Below are positions 8,358 through 14,475 of a stretch of 17,512 bases of DNA, one piece after another. Below the pieces are notes generated by a model that worked only from the letters and a program-made list of their open reading frames with translations, had not been told where the DNA came from and made no database searches. Both the position numbers and the translations under genes were made by a program. Origin of the DNA: Planctomycetaceae bacterium (GTDB lineage: Bacteria; Planctomycetota; Planctomycetia; Pirellulales; Pirellulaceae); the NCBI GenBank assembly GCA_002685655.1, contig NYXM01000014.1:3666-21177 (forward strand), given 5' to 3'. Each line of letters starts with the position of its first letter. Within the stretch, counting starts at the first letter, position 1.

Positions 8358-8573
8358 CTAGGGTCGCCCTGCGGTGTCATTGGGTTCTATGGGGAGCAAA
8401 TACTGGCGCATGTTTGCAAGAGTCTTCGGGCCAATACCAGACACGCGTGTTAAGTCGTCATGCGTTTGAAATGAACCACCCTTGTTTCTTGATTCGACGA
8501 TCCGCCGAGCCATCGTCTCGCCAATCCGAGGCAATTGCGTCCATTCCGGCCAGTCGGACTGTTCAGCTACGCA
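8358..8573 (-). pseudogene. C-terminal fragment of a ComEA-type helix-hairpin-helix DNA-binding protein
   Basis: An open minus-strand frame of 71 codons ends at TAG 8358-8360 and has no ATG, GTG or TTG near its 5' end; an in-frame TAG lies at 8574-8576. The translation holds two helix-hairpin-helix motifs, LPRIGETMARRIV and VSGIGPKTLANM, joined by ESRNKGGSFQTHDDLTR, exactly the ComEA/HhH1 layout used for sequence-independent DNA binding, as in DNA uptake. The segment SDWPEW fits the start of this domain in related proteins, where it is normally preceded by something like VDIN; here the match stops around 8560-8570. I infer that the N-terminal part was removed by insertion of the element to the right. 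It is 44 bases upstream of uvrB and was probably co-transcribed with it. Confidence 0.8.
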
Positions 8574-8587
8574 CTATCACCGAACTC

Positions 8588-8809
8588 GTGTTTTCAGCCG
8601 CTGAAACGCCCAATATACAGCAAAGAGCCAGAGCGTCGAAGGTGCTCGATGCGATGGAATTCCTAACGGAGTACCTCGTCCAGCCCCGGCACTTCGCCGA
8701 AGTCCTGGCAGCAGGAAAAAAACGAGGGCTGTCGCGAACCACAATCTACGACGCCCGGCAACGGATTGGTGCCAGCATGGCCGGGGGCGTTTGGCAGTTC
8801 GCGAAATAA
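8588..8809 (+). pseudogene. fragment resembling the C-terminal winged-helix tail of a phage primase/helicase
   Basis: Residues from the possible GTG at 8588 give 73 aa; a shorter reading starts at ATG 8654 (51 aa). The recognisable part is MEFLTEYLVQPRHFAEVLAA, followed by GLSRTTIYDARQRIGA and VWQFAK. It has the shape of the HTH tail that follows the AAA domain in many phage or plasmid RepA-like helicases: an FLxxxL helix, a resolving helix, a GxSxxTxxxAxxxxG recognition helix and a W-containing last strand. The frame is open leftward to 8312, but that part lies opposite the ComEA fragment and uvrB leader and is not coding-like. I take it as a remnant of a second replication gene at the element edge; a genuine small HTH protein is the alternative. 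Confidence 0.5.
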
Positions 8810-8853
8810 TCGTAAAATCAACGCAACGGGTTGGCAGGTAGCTCCTGCCCAAG

Positions 8854-8926
8854 ACTCACCGGTCGACGTGGTTCACCTTTCGCCACGGTGGCCGGTTGAG
8901 TCGCCCGATAAAAAGGAAAGGTGAAC
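8854..8926 (+). promoter_or_regulatory. leader hairpin whose loop is complementary to the downstream ribosome binding site (candidate pseudoknot)
   Basis: Outer stem ACTCACCGG (8854-8862) with CCGGTTGAGT (8892-8901), one bulged base; inner stem CGTGG (8867-8871) with CCACG (8883-8887). The exposed loop GTTCACCTTTC (8871-8881) is a perfect 11-base complement of GAAAGGTGAAC (8916-8926), which is the Shine-Dalgarno stretch of the gene starting at 8929. Pairing of loop and SD would form an H-type pseudoknot that hides the ribosome site. A DNA-level operator reading of the same inverted repeat is possible. Confidence 0.45.
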
Positions 8927-8928
8927 TC

Positions 8929-9693
8929 ATGGATGCTTTCGACCGGCGCAGTAAAGAAGTCACAGAGCAGCGGCAAGGGGACAAGAAGCGTCAGGCCGAG
9001 GCACTTCGGCGCGGTGAGCTTAACCGGGCGATAGATGCATGTGTTTCGCACAGTGCATACGACAGCGAACCTGGGAAGTTCATCCATGATTTGGCGGCAA
9101 GGTTCTGTGAAGCCGGGAAGCTCTTGAAAGTTCACGGCCGCGAATCACGGCTTGCTGACTTGGATTCCAAACATATTGCGGGCGTTGATCCTGGCACCGC
9201 AGAATGTGCATTGGAGCTGTTTGAGTTGGGGTTACTGGATGCGCCGAAAGCAATCGAATCACGGCTCAGCAAGGCTTTTACTGGCGACGAGGATACCGCT
9301 TTTGGAAACCATATTCGGGACGCCGTCAAGGTTGTCGGCAGCTTGCTCAGCGATGGGAAGCCATCCGAGGCCTCCATCGCTGAGGTTGAACCGTGTGACG
9401 CAGAGGGCCAGCATGACGGTGTCCGTCTGATTTCAATCGCGTTGCTTGTGACCGAAGGTGATGACCACGCAGCAAAAGCGACCAAGAAACGGTGGACCGA
9501 AACCAAGACACACCACGCCAAACTACCGCCCACCGTTGGTGAATACGCTGGCGATAATCGCGGCGAATTGCTGTATGAACCTTTGGCGCTCTTGAAAGCG
9601 ATAAAAAAAATCGAAAAAAACGCCGACATCTTCCCACCCGATGCTGCGCAACGACTTACGGCGCAAGTCGTCCCTGGAAGGCCAAAATCTTGA
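8929..9693 (+). CDS. prophage early-region protein of unknown function
   Basis: 254 residues from ATG 8929, chosen because AAGGAAAGG lies just upstream; a TTG at 8896 would extend it by 11 residues but has no such site. The N-terminal third is charged and probably helical (RRSKEVTEQRQGDKKRQAEA), the middle holds alternating Leu-rich helices, and the C-terminal third contains a basic stretch ATKKRWTETKTHHAKLPPTV and then LLYEPLALLKAIKKIEK. The latter part looks like a small nucleic-acid-binding module, but I cannot assign a family. Position next to the replication genes suggests an early or accessory replication or regulatory role. Its stop codon is the first TGA of a three-copy direct repeat. 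The leader can fold over its ribosome site. Confidence 0.75.
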   Translation: MDAFDRRSKEVTEQRQGDKKRQAEALRRGELNRAIDACVSHSAYDSEPGKFIHDLAARFCEAGKLLKVHGRESRLADLDSKHIAGVDPGTAECALELFELGLLDAPKAIESRLSKAFTGDEDTAFGNHIRDAVKVVGSLLSDGKPSEASIAEVEPCDAEGQHDGVRLISIALLVTEGDDHAAKATKKRWTETKTHHAKLPPTVGEYAGDNRGELLYEPLALLKAIKKIEKNADIFPPDAAQRLTAQVVPGRPKS

Positions 9694-9724
9694 CCTTTGG
9701 CTGACCTTTGGCTTGACCTTTGGC
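9691..9724 (+). repeat. three direct repeats of TGACCTTTGGC
   Basis: Exact 11-bp copies at 9691-9701, 9702-9712 and 9714-9724, the last two separated by one extra T. The first copy includes the stop codon of the gene ending at 9693. The block lies at the head of the 99-base gap before the three-gene replication cassette. Possible readings: iteron-like binding sites for a replication protein, an operator, or simple slippage. Confidence 0.85.
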
Positions 9725-9792
9725 ACCCCTGTCGCTCCAAACGCGCTTGCTAATCTCAGAATGTGTTGAACGCACTTTTGAGGCAATGAGCC

Positions 9793-9993
9793 ATGCAAGC
9801 GTATCTGTTGGAAATGTTGGTCGGTAACGTTTGGAGACGGCAAGGCGATCAGGCTTACTGGTCGCTGGAGTTGGCCGAACGTGAATCGAAACGACTGATC
9901 AGGACCAAACGGGCACAGCGCGTACGGGTCCTGCCTGCTGTCGTTGGTGAATCTGCGGTCGCTGAGTTCCCAAAATCAGAGGTGACCGCGTGA
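9793..9993 (+). CDS. small prophage protein, first gene of the primase cassette
   Basis: 66 residues, basic. ATG 9793 is preceded by GAGG at 9780-9783, a good ribosome site. The N-terminus is MQAYLLEMLVGNVWRRQGDQ, then a Glu/Arg-rich helix AERESKRLIRTKRAQRVRVL. No domain is recognised; the size, charge and place fit a small phage accessory or DNA-binding protein. Its stop overlaps the GTG start of the next gene (GTGA), suggesting coupled translation through to the primase. Confidence 0.65.
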   Translation: MQAYLLEMLVGNVWRRQGDQAYWSLELAERESKRLIRTKRAQRVRVLPAVVGESAVAEFPKSEVTA

Positions 9994-10178
9994 CCTCGCT
10001 CGATATCGCCACGCCCGGCCCCCTTTCCGACGCCGCGATCGAAGCGCTGGCAGTTCTGCTTTTGTCGCTGGATGAGCCCAGCGAACCGGCAACTGCCGCA
10101 GTTGGGGCAAAACGGAACAGCTGTTCCGTTTTGGATTCTGATCACGTTGACCATGCATCGCGGGGGCCGGCGTCATGA
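9990..10178 (+). CDS. small prophage protein between the 66-aa gene and the primase
   Basis: 62 residues starting at GTG 9990 (overlapping the previous stop by 4 bases) and ending in a TGA that overlaps the ATG of the primase gene by 4 bases (ATGA). Sequence: an acidic, Ala/Leu-rich helix ALAVLLLSLDEPSE, then a Ser-rich end. No family is recognised. The two tight overlaps are the main evidence that it is translated. A 26-bp perfect palindrome falls inside its coding region and dictates residues around KRNSCSV, so the DNA or RNA structure may matter more than the peptide there. Confidence 0.5.
   Translation: MTSLDIATPGPLSDAAIEALAVLLLSLDEPSEPATAAVGAKRNSCSVLDSDHVDHASRGPAS
10108..10133. promoter_or_regulatory. 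26-bp perfect palindrome, 42 bases before the primase start
   Basis: The left half-site is CAAAACGGAACAG (10108-10120), mirrored exactly by the right half (10121-10133). The core GAAC-AGCT-GTTC has the GAAC-N4-GTTC form of the LexA box of Gram-positive bacteria. It could be an operator for a phage repressor or LexA, or a strong RNA hairpin acting on the coupled primase start at 10175. Confidence 0.6.
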
Positions 10179-12274
10179 CCACCACCAAGCCACTTATCGA
10201 CCCGACCGAGGTTGCCAAGGCCGTCAAGGTTCTAATGGCAGACGGCGATGTTGTTGAGGTTCGTGCGCTCAAGGCGTCTTTCAACGGACGTTATCCGGCG
10301 ACAATCAGTGGATACTTCAATGATCAAGCGGAGTTGGTCAAGTCGGTCGGAACGCTGAGCACAGCCAGTGGCATCTACCTCACGGTCAATCCGGTTAATC
10401 CGGCATTGCTTTCCCGCGCTTGCAATCGTCTGCGTGAAGCCAAACAGGATCCCACCACGTCAGACCATGATATTGCTCGCCGGCGCTGGCTGTTTATCGA
10501 CTGCGACGCAACCAGGCCGGCCGGAATCTCGGCGTCCATCGCGGAGAAGAAAGACTCGGGGGCAATGGCGAGAGTCATCCGAGACTACTTGGTCGCGCTT
10601 GGTTGGCCGGACCCGGTTCTTGCGGACAGTGGCAATGGGTGGCACCTCCTGTTCCGAATTGATGAACCAGCCGATGACGACGGGCTTGTCAAGCGGTTCC
10701 TCGAAGCACTGTCGCAGCGATTCAGTGATGATCTGACCAAAGTCGACACGACCGTCTTTAACCCGGCACGGATCTGCAAACTGTACGGCACACTGGCGGG
10801 CAAAGGCGACGACACACCAGAGCGGCCGCATCGCCTGTCGCGAATCTGCACCGTGCCCGATTCAATCGAAGTCGTCACAACTGAGCAACTGACGGCTTTG
10901 GCCGGTGAATCAAAACCGTCAAACGGCGAAGCGAAAAAAAACAGCGTCGACGCGTTTGGCCGATTCAATCTCGAAACGTTCATCGATAAACACCTCGATG
11001 CTCGAAAACCAACTGACTATCGGGGTGGAAAGCGATGGGTACTCAATAAGTGTCCTTTTAATCCTGATCACTCTAGAGGCGAAGCGTGCATTACCGAGCG
11101 GGCTGACGGGATGCTCGGCGGCATGTGCCAGCATGAATCCTGCACGTGGGGATGGAAAGAGCTACGTGCCAAGTTCGACCCGACCTACGGCAAAAAAACC
11201 ACAACTGACACAGACGACGACGAAACGGTCATGCCATCGCCCATCGGCATCGGTGCCCTTGTTGCTGGGCACCCGACTTTGGCGGCCCCGGTCATCAGCG
11301 GGCTCTTGAGACGAGGCGAGACCTGCAACGTGATTGCCGCGCCGAAGGTTGGCAAGAGCTGGTTGGCTTATGACGGGGCGTTGTCGACGGCGATCGGCGG
11401 CAGCTGGCTTGGTAAGTACCGGTGCGCGCAGGGCCGCGTCCTGCTGATCGACAATGAACTACACGCGGCCACCTTGGCAAAACGCATTCCCGTGGTTGCA
11501 AATGCACTGGACATTCCAGAGCAAGACTACTGCCGGCAAATTGACGTCTTGCCACTTCGCGGGCGGCTGCTAGACCTGCACGGCATCGACCGGTTGTTGT
11601 CCAAAGTTGCCCACGGCGATTACTCACTGGTCATTCTGGACGCGTGGTATCGAGCAATCCCCGCGGGGGTGTCCGAGAACGATAACGCACCTGTCGCGAT
11701 GCTCTACAACCTGATCGATCAGATGGCGGAAAGACTCGATTGCGCGTGGATGAACATCCACCACGCCTCCAAAGGCCTCCAAGGCGACAAGGCCGTCACC
11801 GACGTTGGCGCTGGAGCTGGCAGCCAGGCCCGTGCGGCCGACGCTCACATAGTTCTACGTGATCACGAAGAGGACGGCGTTGTCGTTCTGGACGCGGCCG
11901 TGCGATCGTTCGCACCTGTCGAGCCGTTGGCGCTGCGATGGGATTTCCCGTGCTGGCATCCTGCCGACGATGTGGACGCGGGCAAGCTCAAGGGCCGTTT
12001 GAACAAACAGGAGCAACAGCAGTCCCAACGTGATCAAGACGGCATCGACAAAATTACGCAATCGCTCGCGGCAGGGGACAAGACCGTCACCAAGATCCGC
12101 GACGAGACTGGTGTGAGCCGTGAACGAATCAAGCGACTCTTGGGGCAGATGAGCGCGTCCGGATACGTCACCTGCGAGGACACGAACGTGGCAAATAACG
12201 CCTGCCAAACATACCACTTAACCAGGGGGACGGCGATTAGGTCGCCGATTCCAACCGACGACCCGACGACCTAG
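10175..12274 (+). CDS. prophage primase-helicase: AEP-type primase, zinc motif, RepA-like AAA ATPase, winged-helix tail
   Basis: 699 residues. Residues about 1-245: archaeo-eukaryotic primase-like region with RRRWLFIDCDATRP (the IDCD metal pair D109, D111), DSGNGWHLLFRI (SGNGWH 152-157) and VDTTVFNPARICKLYGT (190-206), a typical order of AEP catalytic elements. Residues 293-323 hold a C/H cluster, C293, H299, C305, C318 and C323, like the zinc ribbon of phage primases. Residues 360-600: RecA-fold helicase of RepA/AAA_25 type with Walker A APKVGKS (389-395), Walker B LVILDAW (485-491), and MNIHHASKG (526-534). Residues 625-685: wHTH (VTKIRDETGVSRERIKRLLG). It should prime and unwind the phage origin. 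It starts by ATGA overlap with the 62-aa gene. No catalytic residue appears missing. Confidence 0.88.
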   Translation: MTTTKPLIDPTEVAKAVKVLMADGDVVEVRALKASFNGRYPATISGYFNDQAELVKSVGTLSTASGIYLTVNPVNPALLSRACNRLREAKQDPTTSDHDIARRRWLFIDCDATRPAGISASIAEKKDSGAMARVIRDYLVALGWPDPVLADSGNGWHLLFRIDEPADDDGLVKRFLEALSQRFSDDLTKVDTTVFNPARICKLYGTLAGKGDDTPERPHRLSRICTVPDSIEVVTTEQLTALAGESKPSNGEAKKNSVDAFGRFNLETFIDKHLDARKPTDYRGGKRWVLNKCPFNPDHSRGEACITERADGMLGGMCQHESCTWGWKELRAKFDPTYGKKTTTDTDDDETVMPSPIGIGALVAGHPTLAAPVISGLLRRGETCNVIAAPKVGKSWLAYDGALSTAIGGSWLGKYRCAQGRVLLIDNELHAATLAKRIPVVANALDIPEQDYCRQIDVLPLRGRLLDLHGIDRLLSKVAHGDYSLVILDAWYRAIPAGVSENDNAPVAMLYNLIDQMAERLDCAWMNIHHASKGLQGDKAVTDVGAGAGSQARAADAHIVLRDHEEDGVVVLDAAVRSFAPVEPLALRWDFPCWHPADDVDAGKLKGRLNKQEQQQSQRDQDGIDKITQSLAAGDKTVTKIRDETGVSRERIKRLLGQMSASGYVTCEDTNVANNACQTYHLTRGTAIRSPIPTDDPTT

Positions 12275-12340
12275 CAGGGTTTGGGGGGGGTTGCGTGGCC
12301 CCCTAAAGGGAGCCATCGCCCCCCCCCACCACAAACCTGC
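12274..12340 (+). repeat. long imperfect hairpin with G8 and C9 arms behind the primase gene
   Basis: The arm 12274-12302 (GCAGGGTTTGG at its base, a G8 run at 12283-12290, then GCGTGGCC) folds back on 12305-12340 (AGGGAGCC, ATCGC, a C9 run at 12319-12327, then ACAAACCTGC). The loop is about two bases and there are a few bulges. It begins at the last base of the primase stop codon. A transcription terminator is possible although no T run follows; a single-strand initiation or origin-like DNA structure is the other reading. Confidence 0.65.
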
Positions 12341-12392
12341 GACCAGACCGAAAAATGATGACACATTCAAACAGCAACCGGCGACCCCCAAA

Positions 12393-12668
12393 ATGACTAC
12401 CCACGAAGACCTTGGACCGGAAACCTACGGCTACCCGCCAGCGCTGGCAAAGGCCTGCGTAGATCCGTTCGACTACGCCATGAAGTTAGAGACCGGCGAA
12501 CTGATCTTCTTCGAGGAAGCCACGCCACACAATTTCGACTGGGTGTACATTCGCTCGACCGATGACCCGAGCGATCGCCGCCCTCGCGACATTCCGTTGT
12601 GCGATCGTGGCCTCTTCGTCCGCGTGTCGTCAATCGTTTGGGTAGCCGATGCCCCGAATGGAAGCTGA
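12393..12668 (+). CDS. small prophage protein of unknown function
   Basis: 91 residues from ATG 12393 (MTTHEDLGPETYGYPPALAK). The frame is open further left into the G/C hairpin, but that part encodes low-complexity Pro/His/Lys sequence and is not used. Later segments are DYAMKLETGELIFFEEA, FDWVYIRSTDD and RGLFVRVSSIVWVADAPNGS: beta-strand-rich with Trp/Tyr, ending in a DAPNGS tail that I associate with small phage accessory proteins. No function can be named. No clear Shine-Dalgarno site precedes it. It is followed by the next gene after only 3 bases, so the two are very likely in one operon. Confidence 0.65.
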   Translation: MTTHEDLGPETYGYPPALAKACVDPFDYAMKLETGELIFFEEATPHNFDWVYIRSTDDPSDRRPRDIPLCDRGLFVRVSSIVWVADAPNGS

Positions 12669-12671
12669 GAC

Positions 12672-12869
12672 ATGACCAACGACCAACAAGAACGCATTCG
12701 CCACCTCCAGCATCGCACCAAGTTGCCAACCGGCGCGGAACTGGCCAGACGCATGGAACGCCACCGACTACCGGACAGCATCGAACAAATCGAAGCTGGC
12801 GAGAAACCCGGCTACCCGAAACGACAAACGGAACTATTCGACACCAGCACCACGGAGAATTGGCGATGA
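12672..12869 (+). CDS. small prophage protein of unknown function
   Basis: 65 residues, hydrophilic and helical (QQERIRHLQHRTKLPTGAEL, ARRMERH, SIEQIEAGEKPGYPKR). It starts 3 bases after the previous stop and ends in an ATGA overlap with the next gene, so it is part of a coupled run of small genes. The pattern of helices with Arg and Glu could suit a DNA-binding or adaptor peptide, but no motif is diagnostic. Confidence 0.6.
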   Translation: MTNDQQERIRHLQHRTKLPTGAELARRMERHRLPDSIEQIEAGEKPGYPKRQTELFDTSTTENWR

Positions 12870-13060
12870 CCAACCGAATCGCACCCCACTACGAACCGAT
12901 TTTGACAATCCTCGAATGCAACGGAGCTGGCGAGCATCAGTACACGATTGACCCTCGGGACGTTGCGGCACGACGAGAGCGCGGCCTACGGACTGACTAT
13001 CAACGTTTTGAAGTCGAGGAGACACCCGACGAACCCCAGATATCATCCGGCGCGAGTTAG
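12866..13060 (+). CDS. small prophage protein of unknown function
   Basis: 64 residues, starting in an ATGA overlap with the preceding gene. Sequence elements: MTNRIAPHYEPILTILECNG, HQYTIDPRDVAARRERGLRT, then an acidic tail FEVEETPDEPQ. No family is recognised. It is the last of three small genes between the primase module and the morphogenesis module; a 90-base gap follows, with no clear terminator. Confidence 0.55.
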   Translation: MTNRIAPHYEPILTILECNGAGEHQYTIDPRDVAARRERGLRTDYQRFEVEETPDEPQISSGAS

Positions 13061-13150
13061 GCGGCTCGCGTCTTGCCCGCTCGTTCGTTTCGAACACGGC
13101 GACGAGTGGGCTCTTTGAATCACCACGAACCTTACCCAGGAGTACCAAAA

Positions 13151-13747
13151 ATGAAAGTGCTAGAAAGAAAACGCAAGCCGCTGACTCATCACGAACGCTT
13201 ACAACAAGACAGCGATTATGCGAAGGCAACCGCCCGGTTGTACGAACTGCAAAACCAGCGGGACGCGCTCAAGGCGAAGCTGGACGGACAGCGCCGCGAT
13301 CGCCAAAAGCTTGTTGACGGCGGACCGCGGACCGCGATCGAGCGAGAGGCCGAAATGTTGATCAAGGGCGTCGAGATTGACGACATTAAGGCCTCGCAGG
13401 ATGACGTCGCGAAAACACGTCGCGCGTTGATGGTTGTGGGTGAAGCAATTTCGATGCAACAGCGTGCTGTGCGTGAAGCTGAAGCCCGGGCCAATGCCGC
13501 AATGCGAATCGAAAACCAGGGTGAACATACGGCGTTGCTTTCTGAGTTGCGAGACAAGCTGCTTGAAGCCGAACAGGCGGCTATCGAGCTTGAGAAGTTC
13601 TACGGCCAGGTTGAAAACATGGTCCCACGGTCGATGCGATTTCGCGGTTTTGGAGAGTTCAACAGCACGTCCGGACGCATGGAGACCGTTCAAGCGTGGA
13701 CGGCCGAAGGTGAAGAATTCGACGTATTCAACGACGAGCCAAGCTAG
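13151..13747 (+). CDS. coiled-coil prophage protein of unknown function, upstream of the head proteases
   Basis: 198 residues from ATG 13151, preceded by CAGGAG at 13137-13142; the open frame further left (to 13073) lacks a ribosome site and starts with Arg-rich junk. The basic N-terminus (MKVLERKRKPLTHHERLQQ) leads into about 140 residues of heptad-like helices rich in Ala, Glu, Lys and Arg (LYELQNQRDALKAKLDGQRR and AISMQQRAVREAEARANAAM), then a short globular end MRFRGFGEFNSTSGRMETVQ. Position next to two head proteases and its coiled-coil nature make a head-assembly, scaffold-like or delivery role conceivable, but phage scaffolds usually sit between protease and capsid, so this is only a suggestion. 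Confidence 0.65.
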   Translation: MKVLERKRKPLTHHERLQQDSDYAKATARLYELQNQRDALKAKLDGQRRDRQKLVDGGPRTAIEREAEMLIKGVEIDDIKASQDDVAKTRRALMVVGEAISMQQRAVREAEARANAAMRIENQGEHTALLSELRDKLLEAEQAAIELEKFYGQVENMVPRSMRFRGFGEFNSTSGRMETVQAWTAEGEEFDVFNDEPS

Positions 13748-13765
13748 CTATTTGGGACTGGAACC

Positions 13766-14455
13766 GTGAACGCTTACACGAGCCTACTTTGCGAGACGCT
13801 AAGAACCTCCTCGCCGGCAGGGCAACCGTCCGGCGCGGAGTTCTTTGCACCACAGCCGTACGCCATTGGCTATGCCTGCGCGTGGGATACCATCTCAGCC
13901 GACAAGGGCGGCCATCGAAAGCGGATCGGCCGCAATGCGTTCCTACGTGACGTGTTTCAACAGGTGCCTCACCCGGTCTTGCTTGACCACGACGCCAGCA
14001 GGGTTCTTGGTCGCACGGTCGTTATTGACAGCGACAGCTTCGGACTATGGCTCGAGGTTGAGTGCGGCGGGAGCGAACTGGCGAGATTCATGTGGCGAGC
14101 TGTCGCTTCGGGTGCTTTGCCTCATTGGTCAGTCCACTACCGTCATCCTCCCTGCGAGTTGCGTGGTGTGGTCGACATCAGCTATGGGCGGCTCTCTGAA
14201 GTATCCCTAACGCGAGAACCGGCGATGCCGCACACAGTGGCACGCCTTCGACCTCGATGGTCCAACGTGGATCGACTTAGAGACTTATTGATCATCGACA
14301 ATGGATCTATCAGCGACATGAGCGACAACGAATGGTTGGAGTTCCAGGCATCGAAAGCCTTGTTGCGCCAATGCGAGTTGACGGATTCGCCAATACCAAA
14401 ATCATCAGAGTCGCTGCGGCGGCGGGCAGAGTTGCTTTGCTTGGAAGCGGCGTAA
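13766..14455 (+). CDS. HK97-family prohead protease
   Basis: 229 residues starting at GTG 13766. The herpesvirus-assemblin-like fold is supported by GRNAFLRDVFQQVPHPVLLD (55-74), LLDHDASRVLGRTVVID (72-88) with the catalytic His at 75, a GLWLEVEC strand, VASGALPHWSVHYRH (113-127) with the catalytic Ser at 122, and GRLSEVSLTREPA (141-153) with the conserved Glu/Ser pair. HK97 gp4-type proteases cleave the scaffold domain of the capsid protein inside the immature head. The C-terminal 60 residues (after about 165) form an extra helical tail. The unusual point is its place upstream of the terminase genes and directly before a second, unrelated protease. Confidence 0.85.
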   Translation: MNAYTSLLCETLRTSSPAGQPSGAEFFAPQPYAIGYACAWDTISADKGGHRKRIGRNAFLRDVFQQVPHPVLLDHDASRVLGRTVVIDSDSFGLWLEVECGGSELARFMWRAVASGALPHWSVHYRHPPCELRGVVDISYGRLSEVSLTREPAMPHTVARLRPRWSNVDRLRDLLIIDNGSISDMSDNEWLEFQASKALLRQCELTDSPIPKSSESLRRRAELLCLEAA

Positions 14456-14475
14456 GCACACGAGGAGCTAAGACG

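Noticed and set aside
8312..8587. N-terminal part of the long + strand frame ending at 8809
   Set aside because: It lies opposite the uvrB start and the ComEA fragment, both of which are clearly coding on the minus strand.
9855..10154. Minus-strand 99-codon frame containing CPNCGSC, like a zinc finger
   Set aside because: It lies opposite two coupled + strand genes, and part of its sequence is forced by the 26-bp palindrome; no ribosome site or conserved partner cysteines.
12291..12392. Upstream extension of the 91-aa gene
   Set aside because: It would translate the G/C hairpin arm into low-complexity sequence; ATG 12393 is the first credible start.
14332..14475. 48-residue N-terminal extension of the S49 protease
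   Set aside because: Overlaps the end of the prohead protease gene and lacks the GAGGAG site found before ATG 14476.
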